Notes: generated from the letters alone by a model not told the origin. A stretch of DNA of 64,000 nucleotides from Sphingobacteriaceae bacterium (GCA_947460875.1 CANHGR010000009.1:1-64000), one strand, 5' to 3'; positions 53,539 to 63,531 are shown, counted from the first letter of the stretch. Made by a program: numbers and translations.

Positions 53539-55350
53539 ATGCAAAAAATAAGAAATATTGCCATTATCGCCCACGTTGACCATGGTAAAACTACGTTAGT
53601 TGATAAGATATTACATCAAACCAACCTATTCCGTGATAATCAAGAAACAGGCGATTTGATTTTAGATAATAATGATTTGGAGCGCGAGCGCGGAATCACG
53701 ATTGTTGCCAAGAACGTTTCTGTGAATTATAAAGACGTCAAAATTAATATTATTGATACTCCAGGTCACGCCGATTTCGGTGGTGAAGTTGAACGTGTAC
53801 TTAAAATGGCCGACGGAGTGATACTACTTGTGGATGCATTTGAAGGCGCTATGCCTCAAACTCGGTTTGTAACACAAAAAGCCCTAGCATTAGGTCTTAA
53901 GCCTATTGTTGTTGTAAACAAAGTTGACAAGGAGAACTGTCGTCCAGAAGAAGTTTATGAATCAATTTTTGAGCTTTTTTATAATTTGGATGCGACAGAA
54001 GATCAATTGGATTTTCCGGTTATATACGGATCATCTAAGCAAGGTTGGATGAGTACTGATTGGAATCACCCAACAGAAGATATTACACCATTGTTGGATG
54101 CAATTTTAGAACATATACCATCTGCGCCTTCAGTGGATGGAACACTGCAAATGCAAATTACCTCGCTTGATTACTCTTCATTTGTTGGTCGGATAGCGAT
54201 TGGTAGGGTTGCACGCGGAACAATTAAAGAGAATCAACCGGTATGTCTGATGAAGAGAGACGGTAAAATTCAAAAATCTCGAATAAAAGAATTATACACT
54301 TTTGAAGGTCTGGGTAAAATAAAAGCTCAAGAAGTTAAATCCGGAGATATTTGTGCTGTTGTCGGTATCGAAGGATTTGACATCGGCGATACGATCGCAG
54401 ACATTGATGCGCCGGAACAACTATCTGTGATCCAGATCGACGAGCCGACGATGAATATGCTATTCACGATTAATAACTCACCTTTCTTTGGTAAAGAAGG
54501 AAAGTTTGTAACGTCAAGACATTTACGCGATCGCCTCTTCAAAGAGATGGAAAAAAATCTGGCATTGAAAGTTATTGAAACTGATTCGCCAGATGCATAC
54601 TTAGTTTATGGTCGCGGTATTTTGCACTTATCAGTGTTAATCGAAACGATGCGTCGCGAAGGTTACGAGATTCAAGTTGGGCAACCTCAGGTAATTGTAA
54701 AAGAAATCGACGGACAGAAATGTGAGCCGATTGAAACGCTTATTGTTGATGTTCCTGCGGAAGTATCCGGTAAGGTTATTGAATTAGTAACGCAACGCAA
54801 AGGAGATTTGTTGATTATGGAGCCCAAAGGCGACTTACAGCATCTTGAGTTTGATATCCCTGCACGCGGTATAATCGGTTTACGTAATAACGTTTTAACA
54901 GCAACCGCAGGGGAAGCAACGATGGCCCATCGCTTTAAAGCATATGAGCCATGGAAAGGGACGATCCCTGGAAGGTTAAACGGAGTATTGGTTTCGATGG
55001 AAAAAGGCCAGACTACAGCTTATTCGATCGATAAATTGCAAGACCGCGGGCGTTTCTTTGTAGATCCTGGTGCGGATGTTTACGAAGGACAGATTATGGG
55101 AGAGCATATCCGTGACAACGATCTTGTTATAAATCTTGTAAAGGGAAAGCCATTGACTAATATGCGCGCTTCCGGTACAGACGATAATACTCGTATTGCT
55201 CCAGCTATTAAGTTCTCATTAGAAGAAGCCATGGAATATATCCAGGCAGATGAATATATCGAGATCACACCGAAAAACATGCGTTTGCGTAAGATTTACC
55301 TTACAGAAAATGAGCGCAAGATTAACGCTAAGAAGTTTGTGAATCAGTAA
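53539..55350 (+). CDS. typA: Ribosome-binding GTPase TypA/BipA
   Basis: The protein has 603 residues. The G domain shows AHVDHGKTTLVDKI (G1), ERERGITI (G2), DTPGHADFGGEVERVL (G3) and VNKVDKE (G4). EF-G-like domains and the specific C-terminal domain follow, with full length. It acts on ribosomes in stress and 50S assembly. A TACCTTTG box at 53506-53513 may be the -7 promoter element. Confidence 0.95.
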   Translation: MQKIRNIAIIAHVDHGKTTLVDKILHQTNLFRDNQETGDLILDNNDLERERGITIVAKNVSVNYKDVKINIIDTPGHADFGGEVERVLKMADGVILLVDAFEGAMPQTRFVTQKALALGLKPIVVVNKVDKENCRPEEVYESIFELFYNLDATEDQLDFPVIYGSSKQGWMSTDWNHPTEDITPLLDAILEHIPSAPSVDGTLQMQITSLDYSSFVGRIAIGRVARGTIKENQPVCLMKRDGKIQKSRIKELYTFEGLGKIKAQEVKSGDICAVVGIEGFDIGDTIADIDAPEQLSVIQIDEPTMNMLFTINNSPFFGKEGKFVTSRHLRDRLFKEMEKNLALKVIETDSPDAYLVYGRGILHLSVLIETMRREGYEIQVGQPQVIVKEIDGQKCEPIETLIVDVPAEVSGKVIELVTQRKGDLLIMEPKGDLQHLEFDIPARGIIGLRNNVLTATAGEATMAHRFKAYEPWKGTIPGRLNGVLVSMEKGQTTAYSIDKLQDRGRFFVDPGADVYEGQIMGEHIRDNDLVINLVKGKPLTNMRASGTDDNTRIAPAIKFSLEEAMEYIQADEYIEITPKNMRLRKIYLTENERKINAKKFVNQ

Positions 55351-55375
55351 TTGTTTGTACAAGTTAGATTTATAC

Positions 55376-55406
55376 AAAGGCTCCACATGATGGGGCCTTT
55401 AACTTT
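55376..55406 (+). terminator. Terminator after typA
   Basis: AAAGGCTCC pairs with GGGGCCTTT (with one G-U) around a 7-base loop, followed by AACTTTTC. Moderate stem, weak T run. Confidence 0.6.
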
Positions 55407-55459
55407 TCAGTCTTTTTCAAGCTACAACTAAAAGACAAATTTTATCTAAGTTTGTGTTG

Positions 55460-56794
55460 ATGAGAATACCCTCCGTCCCGGGTTTCGACCAGGGTGCTTT
55501 TGAAAAGTATTTTAAGAATGCCGGCTGGCTGATGTACGGTAAAATACTGAGCATGGTCGTAGGGTTTATGATTGCCCAATTTCTCGGTCCGAGTGCATTT
55601 GGAGATTTAAGTTTTGCGACTGCTTTCACCGCCATAATTGCTGCAATCGGCACTTTGGGATTAGATAGCTTCATTATTAGGGAAATCTTAAATGATCCCG
55701 AAAAACAAAATGAAATTTTAGGAACGGCATTTTGGTTAAGAATTGTCGTCGGTGTTTTAATAATACCGGTCTCAGTCTTATCTTACTTATTTTTTCACAA
55801 TCTAGCCGATCAGCCAGGCGATAGTCTCACACTAATTATAAGCCTTTGTGCTTCGGCATCTTTTTTCAAAGCATTCAATATCATCGATTCTTATTTTCAA
55901 TCGCAAGTCAAGTCAAAGCATGTTGTACACGTGCAAAATAGTTGCCTGGTACTATCTTCGGCCATAAAAATCTGGTTTGTATGGCTAGAACTTCCGTTGA
56001 TTTATTTCGCGCTTGCTCTTGTGATCGACGGATTTCTTTTGTCGATTGGATTAGTCGTTATGTATCGTTATCAAAATCTGCACATCAGGCAATGGACATT
56101 TAGCGCCGACCGGGCAAAATCGTTGTTAAAGCAGTCCTGGCCCCTGATTTTAACCACAGTAATGATTACGTTATACATGCAGATCGATACGATCATGCTT
56201 AAAGATATCCGTGGAAGCGCACAAGTTGGAATCTACAGCGCCGCGGCCAGAATAAGTGAAGCATGGTATTTTATTCCGGTGGCGATAATTTCTTCTGTTT
56301 TTCCGGCTATCATATATGCTCGCAAAAATGATTCTGAGAGATACATGAAGCGGCTTCAAAATTTGTATGATTTATTAATTGGAATCAGCTTGCCGGTTGC
56401 TCTGCTTATTAGTTTTAGCTCAAATATTATTATTGATTTCTTATATGGAACGGAATTCGAGGGGGCGGGTCCTATACTTTCGATCCATATCTGGTCGGGC
56501 ATTTTTGTTTTTTTAGGCAGTGCAAGTAGTCAGTATTTGCTTGCCGAAGGTTTTACATTGATCTCGTTCTACAGAACAGCAATCGGAGCGGCGATAAACA
56601 TTGTGTTAAATCTGTTCCTAATTCCTTGGTATGGCGGAATAGGAGCTTCTATCGCAACTCTAATCGCCTATTTTGCGGCTACCTTTTCCATACTGTTGTT
56701 TCCAGGTGGAAGGCAGCAGGGATTGATGATGATAAAGTCATTGTTTTTAATAAGTATGATCGGGAATTTTTTCAGGTTACGATCGGATAATTGA
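55460..56794 (+). CDS. Polysaccharide flippase (Wzx-like)
   Basis: The protein has 444 residues with about 12 to 14 hydrophobic helices throughout, including AQFLGPSAFGDLSFATAFTAIIAAIGTLGLDSFI, cited as the span from residue 31. This is the MOP-superfamily flippase pattern, which moves lipid-linked sugars across the membrane. ATG 55460 was chosen since the in-frame GTG at 55454 overlaps a TAAGTTTG box (55447-55454) that fits a -7 promoter element. It is the first gene of a glycan cluster. Confidence 0.85.
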   Translation: MRIPSVPGFDQGAFEKYFKNAGWLMYGKILSMVVGFMIAQFLGPSAFGDLSFATAFTAIIAAIGTLGLDSFIIREILNDPEKQNEILGTAFWLRIVVGVLIIPVSVLSYLFFHNLADQPGDSLTLIISLCASASFFKAFNIIDSYFQSQVKSKHVVHVQNSCLVLSSAIKIWFVWLELPLIYFALALVIDGFLLSIGLVVMYRYQNLHIRQWTFSADRAKSLLKQSWPLILTTVMITLYMQIDTIMLKDIRGSAQVGIYSAAARISEAWYFIPVAIISSVFPAIIYARKNDSERYMKRLQNLYDLLIGISLPVALLISFSSNIIIDFLYGTEFEGAGPILSIHIWSGIFVFLGSASSQYLLAEGFTLISFYRTAIGAAINIVLNLFLIPWYGGIGASIATLIAYFAATFSILLFPGGRQQGLMMIKSLFLISMIGNFFRLRSDN

Positions 56795-56848
56795 CCTATA
56801 ACGGAAATTTAAAGTTTTAATATTATAATTGCTACAACGAGACAACAT

Positions 56849-57472
56849 ATGAATTTTTTAAAGAGAGCAATTAAATCGTTTTATCTGTCAATTAAAAGAA
56901 AACATGGAATTTCACGGCTGAAAAATGCTACTAAGAACTCAGTATTAAAAATAGTAATTGGCTCCAGCGATATTTATCAGGCTGGCTGGATTCCAACAGA
57001 GATGGATTACTTGAATATGCTCAAGGAGAATGACTGGAATTCATTCTTTAGCGACAAACAGATTGATGCCATTATTGCGGAGCATGTTTGGGAACATCTT
57101 ACGCCTGAGGAGGGCCTCCTTGCTGCTAAGAACTGCTATAAGTTCTTAAAAAAAGGGGGCTATTTAAGGATTGCGGTGCCCGATGGTCTGCAACCTGATC
57201 CAAATTATATTATGATGGTTAAACCGGGTGGGACCGGTAATGGCGCAGATGATCATAAGATTTTATATAATTATCAGTCAATTTCTCAGATGTTAGAGCA
57301 GGCCGGATTTTCTGTGAATTGTTTAGAGTTTTTTGACGAGAACGGAAAGTTCATCGAGAACTCCTGGAAGCCGGAAGACGGCCTTGTTCGTCGTTCTAAG
57401 AATCATGATCCTAGGAATGCTGATGGAATATTAAAATATACTTCTCTTATTGTTGATGCTGTAAAACTGTGA
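56849..57472 (+). CDS. SAM-dependent methyltransferase-like protein
   Basis: The product has 207 residues. It resembles a methyltransferase of the predicted SAM-dependent class: AEHVWEHLTPEEGLLAAKNCYKFLKKGGYLRIAVPDG, cited as the span from about residue 77, with an HPDG-like core. The N-terminal glycine motif is weak (VIGSSDIYQ in place of the usual GxGxG), so activity is uncertain. It overlaps the next gene by four bases. Confidence 0.65.
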   Translation: MNFLKRAIKSFYLSIKRKHGISRLKNATKNSVLKIVIGSSDIYQAGWIPTEMDYLNMLKENDWNSFFSDKQIDAIIAEHVWEHLTPEEGLLAAKNCYKFLKKGGYLRIAVPDGLQPDPNYIMMVKPGGTGNGADDHKILYNYQSISQMLEQAGFSVNCLEFFDENGKFIENSWKPEDGLVRRSKNHDPRNADGILKYTSLIVDAVKL

Positions 57473-58113
57473 AACACTCTGTCTCTCCATTTTCGTTATT
57501 AAGTCCGGAAAAGTTAAAAAAAGTCTTATCGTTTGGCACCAAAGGTTACCTATGTGATATAGGCTGGTTCAATAGCTTCCAATCTAAAATGCCTGTCGAC
57601 GTCAATGGTGAACCTATTCCATGGGTGACCTATTCATTTATTGACTTTATCGAAAAAAGGATAAAAAAGTCGCATCAGATATTTGAATTTGGATCAGGCA
57701 ATTCTACGTTTTATTATGCTAAAAGAGCTGGGAGAGTTGTTTCGGTGGAACATGATAAATTATGGTTCGACTTGATTTACGGCAATAAGCCTTCAAATTC
57801 AGACATGATATTTTGTGAACTGGAAGATGATGGGAAATATTGCCGGATGGCGGGAGGCTTTGATGAGAAATTCGATATTATAATCGTCGACGGCCGTGAT
57901 CGAGTAAATTGTTGTAAGCAATCTGTTCTGGCACTTACAACAGGTGGCGTGCTTGTGCTAGACGATTCGGAACGAACTCAATATCAAGAAGTTGGGCCCT
58001 ACATGAAGAGCCTAGGCTATAAGGAGATCGCATTTAGCGGGATAGCGCCAGGATCGTTCATTTATAAGTCGACCTCGGTATTTTACCGTGATGCTAACTG
58101 TTTGGATATATGA
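57469..58113 (+). CDS. Class I SAM-dependent methyltransferase
   Basis: The protein has 214 residues. Motif I is FEFGSGNSTFYYAKR near residue 70, followed by VVSVEHD as the acidic ribose-binding loop and IIIVDGRDRVNC as a later strand. No acceptor can be told from the sequence. It starts with a GTG inside the previous stop and is overlapped four bases by the next gene. Confidence 0.7.
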   Translation: MKHSVSPFSLLSPEKLKKVLSFGTKGYLCDIGWFNSFQSKMPVDVNGEPIPWVTYSFIDFIEKRIKKSHQIFEFGSGNSTFYYAKRAGRVVSVEHDKLWFDLIYGNKPSNSDMIFCELEDDGKYCRMAGGFDEKFDIIIVDGRDRVNCCKQSVLALTTGGVLVLDDSERTQYQEVGPYMKSLGYKEIAFSGIAPGSFIYKSTSVFYRDANCLDI

Positions 58114-58877
58114 GTGAAAATCCAATCAGCGATGGCGTAATAGAGGCCTACGAAGATTTTTATAAGGTTGATGATAAAGGCTGGCGTTTACTGGGGGCCA
58201 TGTTTAAGGCGCAAAACATAGTCGATGTGTGTAAAGGTTATACGTTCAACAAAGTTTTAGAAGTTGGTGCTGGAGATGGAAGTATTCTCTACTATTTGGA
58301 TAAATTTGTTTTTGCTCCCGAGCTTCATGCCTTGGAAATCTCACAAAGTGGGATCGAAGCAATTCAAAAAAGGGGTTTAAAGTGCCTGAGTTCCGTTGGG
58401 AAGTTTGATGGCTATAAAATCCCGTTCGGGGATGATGAGTTTGACCTCGTGATTTTGTCGCATGTGCTAGAACATGTTGAGTTTGAACGAAGCCTTCTTA
58501 GGGAAATAAAGCGCGTTTCTAAAATGCAGGTTATCGAAGTTCCGAAAGACTATCGATACGGTGTGGACCGACGCATGAATCATTTTCTAGCTTATGGGCA
58601 TATCAACATGTACACCCCCTCATCGCTTCGGTTCTTGCTTCAGTCTGAAGGGTTAGAAATAAAAAAGGATAAATTATCATTAACGAACCCTGCTGTTTCA
58701 GAATTTATAGCATCAGAAATAAAACAGAATCGCGGTTTTTTAATTAGCCTTAAGATTCATCTTGAATACAGATTAAAGACAATTCTGGGCGCTATCTTTG
58801 GAAGAAAAAAGCAAGAGCAATTTGTCAACGCCTATACCGTTCTCACAGAGAAGACATCTGCACTGCATATTTTTTAG
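58110..58877 (+). CDS. Class I SAM-dependent methyltransferase
   Basis: The protein has 255 residues. Motif I is VLEVGAGDGSILYYL near residue 49, the acidic loop is ALEISQSGIEA, and the post-motif SHVLEHVEF and VIEVPKDY fit a Methyltransf_11-type enzyme. It overlaps the preceding gene by four bases, so the three methyltransferase genes form one transcript. Acceptor unknown; by context a sugar of the surface polymer. Confidence 0.75.
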   Translation: MSENPISDGVIEAYEDFYKVDDKGWRLLGAMFKAQNIVDVCKGYTFNKVLEVGAGDGSILYYLDKFVFAPELHALEISQSGIEAIQKRGLKCLSSVGKFDGYKIPFGDDEFDLVILSHVLEHVEFERSLLREIKRVSKMQVIEVPKDYRYGVDRRMNHFLAYGHINMYTPSSLRFLLQSEGLEIKKDKLSLTNPAVSEFIASEIKQNRGFLISLKIHLEYRLKTILGAIFGRKKQEQFVNAYTVLTEKTSALHIF

Positions 58878-58879
58878 AA

Positions 58880-59791
58880 ATGCAAAACTTAGCTCCTATA
58901 GCATTATTTGTATTTAACAGACCTGAACATACCCGGCGTACTATTAAATTTCTACGGCAGAATTTGTTGGCTAATGAAACACGTTTGTTCATTTTTTCAG
59001 ATGGTGCTGAGGATCAACGTGATTTCGTCAAAGTGAACGAAGTTCGGGAGCAAATTTTTAGAACGGAAGGATTTAAGTCGGTAGAAATTATTGAGCGTCC
59101 GCGCAATTTCGGATTGGCAAATTCCATAATTACCGGCGTTAGTAGATTAGTAAACGAATATGGCAAAGTGATTGTTATCGAGGACGATCTAATCACTTCG
59201 CCGCATACACTTCAATATTTTAATGATGCCTTGACTGCTTTCGAGAAGGAGGAGAGGGTGATGCATATTGGGGCTTACATGTATCCTATCGATTACTCCG
59301 GCCTTCCTGAGACTTTTTTTTTCAGGGCGGCAACCAGCTGGGGATGGGCCACATGGAAGCGCGCTTGGAAAGATTTTGAGCCGGATATTGATGTTCTGAT
59401 GGCGGATTTTGATCAACAAAAGAAAAATCTTTTCTCCATTGATGGAACGATGAATTACTGGAAGCAGATGACTGATTTTAAATCAGGAAAGAATAACTCA
59501 TGGGCAATCCGATGGTACGCATCAATGTTTTTAAAAGGAGGTCTTTCAATTAATCCATCACAATCATTAGTAAATAATATTGGGCATGACGGTACCGGCG
59601 TACATTCCGGAACTACAGAAATTTTTACAGTCGCCATCCAGCATAAACCTGTCCGGTATTTCCCGACAGAAATATCTGAGAATCCATATGCATATGAGGC
59701 ACTTAAAAATTATTTCAAGAATAGAAAGGGGTCAATATGGGCGAGAATTGCTCGCTATTTGAACCAGCGCACCCCCCGTTGGACTAGATAA
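58880..59791 (+). CDS. Glycosyltransferase (sugar transferase)
   Basis: The product has 303 residues. The Rossmann-like N-terminus PIALFVFNRPEHTRRTIKFL and a metal-binding EDD motif (VIVIEDDLITSP near residue 97) mark a GT-A-fold transferase, related to the family of short sugar transferases with an ATSWGWATWKRAW segment. The sugar donor and acceptor are not readable. It begins two bases after the previous gene. Confidence 0.8.
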   Translation: MQNLAPIALFVFNRPEHTRRTIKFLRQNLLANETRLFIFSDGAEDQRDFVKVNEVREQIFRTEGFKSVEIIERPRNFGLANSIITGVSRLVNEYGKVIVIEDDLITSPHTLQYFNDALTAFEKEERVMHIGAYMYPIDYSGLPETFFFRAATSWGWATWKRAWKDFEPDIDVLMADFDQQKKNLFSIDGTMNYWKQMTDFKSGKNNSWAIRWYASMFLKGGLSINPSQSLVNNIGHDGTGVHSGTTEIFTVAIQHKPVRYFPTEISENPYAYEALKNYFKNRKGSIWARIARYLNQRTPRWTR

Positions 59792-59795
59792 GAAC

Positions 59796-60539
59796 TCATT
59801 TTTTGGCCGTTAAAATAATGTAAGGGGACAAAAATTTAGTTTCCAAAGGGATGATCTTGGTGTAGACCTTGCCAACCAACCAAATGGCTTTAACAAAGGC
59901 TTTAGTAAATGTAGATTTTTCAGTTTTGTTTTCAAGCCATACGCTGTACTTTCCATAGTATTTAGAGCGAACGTCTTTTAGCCCTAATTGTATACAGATA
60001 TCTGTCAGCAATTTTGGATCCATAGCACTGATATTGTGTTTTTCGTAATTCGGCATATCGAAGTTACGCTGTACCCATCCGTTGACACCCCTAAAATTTG
60101 GGATTGTGATCAGCAAAGTCGCGCCGGTATTTAGGAACTGTGTGTGCCTTGCAATGATATCTTTAGTGTCATCAAAATGCTCAATCAATCCGCAGGAAAG
60201 AACTAAATCATATTGTTTGTCCGGCTTGTAGCTGAAAAGATCAGCTTCGATCACAGTGATGTCATCCTGTTTTAAGCTGTTATTTTCTAGAAGATCTTTT
60301 ATAATGCCTGGGTGTACGAAATAGTCAAGCAAAGTGGAATCGATCTGATGAAACTTCTTGAGAAATATGGCATAATATCCGGGGAATCCACCAAGTTCAA
60401 TAGCCTCTTTTATATTTTGTCCGGATATTATTCGGGATACGAGGGGACCGAGTTCATACTTGGGCTGAATATTAAAAATCAGGTTCTTTTTTGATTCCCA
60501 GTAAGATTTCCAAAAGCTCCTATCTGTAAGGTCGTTCAT
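59796..60539 (-). CDS. SAM-dependent methyltransferase, opposite strand
   Basis: The protein has 247 residues. Motif I is EAIELGGFPGYYAIFL (a GxGxG variant, ELGGFPG), followed by later motifs VLSCGLIEHFDD and LLITIPNFRGVNG. It resembles small-molecule or sugar methyltransferases. It is the only gene of the glycan cluster on the minus strand and is flanked by plus-strand genes, so it must have its own promoter. It may be a later insertion into the cluster. Confidence 0.7.
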   Translation of the reverse strand: MNDLTDRSFWKSYWESKKNLIFNIQPKYELGPLVSRIISGQNIKEAIELGGFPGYYAIFLKKFHQIDSTLLDYFVHPGIIKDLLENNSLKQDDITVIEADLFSYKPDKQYDLVLSCGLIEHFDDTKDIIARHTQFLNTGATLLITIPNFRGVNGWVQRNFDMPNYEKHNISAMDPKLLTDICIQLGLKDVRSKYYGKYSVWLENKTEKSTFTKAFVKAIWLVGKVYTKIIPLETKFLSPYIILTAKK

Positions 60540-60640
60540 GGGAGCAAATTACTCTATTTGTAGGCTTAAAAGCAAATGAACTGCCGGCATGATTTAAAAG
60601 ATTTATAATAAATAGTTAATATTACATCATATTAAAAGAA

Positions 60641-61519
60641 ATGGAAACTCTTGAGAAGAATAGTTATAAAGCGCATCAGGAGCATTATCAAAATGTTTAT
60701 GCCGATCCTGATCCGGTCGTTGCAAGGATCCATAACTGGAAGAGTGATGATCCCTTAAGTTATTATCTGCATGAATCCTCCTGGAAATTAACAAATGAAC
60801 TAGCGATTCCGTTTACTACCTGGCTTACAGTTGGCGATGGATACGGTGCAGATGCAGGTTACCTTCTGAATCGAGGATGTACTGTTACAGCTTCAGATAT
60901 TTCAGCAACCATGTTGGAGGCTGCTTGTAGAAATGGATTTATAAAAGATTACGCGGTAGAGAACGTAGAGAAGATCAGCTTTGCTGATAGTTCGTATAAT
61001 TATGTTTATTGCAAGGAGTCTTATCATCATTTCCCGAGGCCATTTGCTGCATTCTACGAAATGATTAGAGTTTGTAACAAGGCAGTTGTCATACAAGAGC
61101 CTATAGATATTTTACAGACGATGCCAATTCTGCTTTTCATAAAAAATATGTTGGACCGTTTTAACCCTAATTTGATTAGCAAATTATGGAAGAATCGGTA
61201 CTCTTTTGAGACAGTAGGAAATTTTGTCTATAAAGTTTCCGAAAGGGAATTTGAAAAGGCGGCAATCGCAATAGGTTTGCCCGCAATTGCTTTCAAAGGC
61301 TATAATCACGCCAAAACCAAGAAGGGAATGACAGATATTTCTTCAGCGAAAAATACAGTAGCTTGGCGTAATATATTGAGTAGATTGGGCATCATCCCCT
61401 ATGAGCAGCTTAGTGCTATAATCTTTAAATCGATGCCGGATAATGGATTGATCCAAAGGCTTCAAGCTGAAGGGTATAAGTTTATTAAGTTTCCTGTTAA
61501 TCCATATCTTTCAAAGTAA
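60641..61519 (+). CDS. SAM-dependent methyltransferase
   Basis: The protein has 292 residues. Motif I is TVGDGYGADAGYLLNRG near residue 64, then VTASDISATML as the acidic loop and a KESYHHFPRPFAAFYEMIRV segment with the usual acidic-to-aromatic post-motif. The C-terminal 100 residues are an additional domain (EKAAIAIGLPAI) not seen in the other methyltransferases here. The acceptor is unknown. Confidence 0.75.
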   Translation: METLEKNSYKAHQEHYQNVYADPDPVVARIHNWKSDDPLSYYLHESSWKLTNELAIPFTTWLTVGDGYGADAGYLLNRGCTVTASDISATMLEAACRNGFIKDYAVENVEKISFADSSYNYVYCKESYHHFPRPFAAFYEMIRVCNKAVVIQEPIDILQTMPILLFIKNMLDRFNPNLISKLWKNRYSFETVGNFVYKVSEREFEKAAIAIGLPAIAFKGYNHAKTKKGMTDISSAKNTVAWRNILSRLGIIPYEQLSAIIFKSMPDNGLIQRLQAEGYKFIKFPVNPYLSK

Positions 61520-61526
61520 GTCGGTT

Positions 61527-62783
61527 TTGAAAATAGTCCATGTAAATACCTATGAAAACTTCGGCGGGGCAGGTATTGCCGGGCAGCGGCTGGTACATGC
61601 AATCAATGAACTTGAACTGGGTACCGCAACAATTTTAAGTGCTTCAACCACAGAATCTGGAGGAAATTTTTTTCATCGCGGACGATTTCCAGAGTTACTT
61701 ACAAAATTCAGTTTTGCTGCTGATACGGCATGGGTTTCATTAAATGCAGAGAAACCGCAATATCGGTTTGCTTTTAGCCCGGCAGTTTTTGGACGAGATA
61801 TCTCCACCTGGAAACGAATAATTGAAGCAGATATCATCCACTTGCATTGGATTAACCAAGGTTTTATTTCTATTTCAAACCTTAGAAGGTTGATAGCATT
61901 AGGCAAGCCTATCGTTTGGACATTACACGATATGTGGTCTTTTACGGGAGGCTGCCATTATTCCGGTATCTGCGATCATTTTAAAGGAAAATGCGGAAAT
62001 TGTTTTTTCTTAAAAAATCCGCATGGCGAGGATTTGTCGCATATCGGTTGGCTAAAAAAAGAGCACATTTATGCAGAAGCGAAAAATATAATATTCATAG
62101 CTTGCAGCAATTGGCTTGCCGGAGTTGCTAGGAGTAGTTCCTTGTTAAAGTCTGCTAGAATCAATGCAATTCCTAACCCAATTGACACAGCTCTTTTTTG
62201 TCCGCTGGATAAATCTGAACTGCGAAAGAAATGGAGAATAAGCCCTGATGTAAAATTGATACTATTTGGTGCTGCCAATATTTCTGAAAAAAGAAAGGGG
62301 CTTGTATACCTTATTGCGGCGCTGCAACTACTAAAAGACCTTAATAAAAATGCGGCCATTGAAGTAGCAGTTTTTGGGAAAAATAAATCATTTAGCTTAG
62401 ATTCAATTCCCTTTCCTGCACATAATCTCTCTGTTATTACTTCCCAGAAAGATATGTCTGAAATTTATGGAATGGCGGATGTTTTCGTACTACCTTCTCT
62501 TGAAGATAATTTGCCAAATACCGTGATGGAATCGATGGCTTGCGGTACGCCTGCCGTAGCGTTTAATATCGGAGGCCTTCCGGATCTTATTGAGCACCAG
62601 AAGGATGGTTATTTGGCAGAATATAGTTCTTCTGCTGATCTTGCTTTAGGAATTGAATGGATATTTTCAAACCCTGATCTGGCGATAAATGCCAGGCAAA
62701 AAGTGATCGAAAAATTTAGCAATGGCGTAATTGCAAGACAGTACATGAATCTTTATAAATCTGTTTTACATGATGAAGGATAG
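61527..62783 (+). CDS. Glycosyltransferase family 4
   Basis: The product has 418 residues and shows the GT-B architecture. The donor-site motif AISCSNWL is followed by the C-terminal glycosyltransferase 1 domain, with GAANISEKRKGLVYLIAAL and EDNLPNTVMESMACGTPAVAFNIGGLPDLIEH. The N-terminus VHVNTYENFGGAGIAGQRL is typical of colanic-acid type enzymes. It starts with TTG (MKIVHVN), seven bases after the methyltransferase, and overlaps the next gene by 14 bases. Confidence 0.85.
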   Translation: MKIVHVNTYENFGGAGIAGQRLVHAINELELGTATILSASTTESGGNFFHRGRFPELLTKFSFAADTAWVSLNAEKPQYRFAFSPAVFGRDISTWKRIIEADIIHLHWINQGFISISNLRRLIALGKPIVWTLHDMWSFTGGCHYSGICDHFKGKCGNCFFLKNPHGEDLSHIGWLKKEHIYAEAKNIIFIACSNWLAGVARSSSLLKSARINAIPNPIDTALFCPLDKSELRKKWRISPDVKLILFGAANISEKRKGLVYLIAALQLLKDLNKNAAIEVAVFGKNKSFSLDSIPFPAHNLSVITSQKDMSEIYGMADVFVLPSLEDNLPNTVMESMACGTPAVAFNIGGLPDLIEHQKDGYLAEYSSSADLALGIEWIFSNPDLAINARQKVIEKFSNGVIARQYMNLYKSVLHDEG

Positions 62784-63531
62784 AGATCCGGTATTATCAG
62801 TTATTACTATTGTCTTTAATAATGTAAAGGATATTGAACGTACAATGTTGTCTGTATTCGAACAAAGCTATCCTCATTTACAGTATATTATAGTTGATGG
62901 GGGCTCCGCAGACGGAACGGTTGATGTGATACGAAAATACGAAAGTCGCCTTACAGAATTTATATGCGAAAGTGATAAGGGGATATATGATGCAATGAAT
63001 AAGGGCCTGGCCTTAGCTACTGGTGACTATGTGCTATTCATGAATTCGGGAGATGAAATTTACGATCGCAGCACAGTTGAAAATGTGTTTTCTACAGCCT
63101 ACGGAGCTGACATTTATTATGGAGAAACAGAGATGTATGATGAATCAGGCAAGAACCTTGGAAAAAGAAGACATGCGGCACCCAATCAACTTACCTGGAG
63201 AAGTTTCCGATACGGAATGAGCGTAAGCCATCAAGCGATCTATGTGCGCCGTTTACTAGCCGAACCTTATGATTTAAAGTACCAGCTAAGCTCTGACATT
63301 GACTGGATACTAAAGTCGCTCAGGAAGGCCGGAAAGATAGTGAATGTAAACACGTACGTTGCTAAATATCAGGTTGGCGGGATTTCTAAAAAGAAACATT
63401 TGCAAAGTCTTAAAGAACGATTTGGAATTTTGACAAAATACTACGGTCTTCTGCCCAACATCTTCAGCCACGTTATTATTTCTTTCAAGTTAGCAGGATA
63501 TTACTTGAAGTATCGAAAGACAAATGATTAA
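62770..63531 (+). CDS. Glycosyltransferase family 2
   Basis: The product has 253 residues. GT-A features are SVITIVFNNVKDIERTMLSVFEQSYPHLQYIIVDGGSADGT at the N-terminus, cited as residues 10-50, and the DxD-like NSGDEIYD; SDKGIYDAMNKGLALATGDYV is the usual family motif. Sequence resembles WcaA-type transferases of exopolysaccharide clusters. Its stop shares bases with the stop of the opposite YfhO-like gene. Confidence 0.85.
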   Translation: MMKDRDPVLSVITIVFNNVKDIERTMLSVFEQSYPHLQYIIVDGGSADGTVDVIRKYESRLTEFICESDKGIYDAMNKGLALATGDYVLFMNSGDEIYDRSTVENVFSTAYGADIYYGETEMYDESGKNLGKRRHAAPNQLTWRSFRYGMSVSHQAIYVRRLLAEPYDLKYQLSSDIDWILKSLRKAGKIVNVNTYVAKYQVGGISKKKHLQSLKERFGILTKYYGLLPNIFSHVIISFKLAGYYLKYRKTND

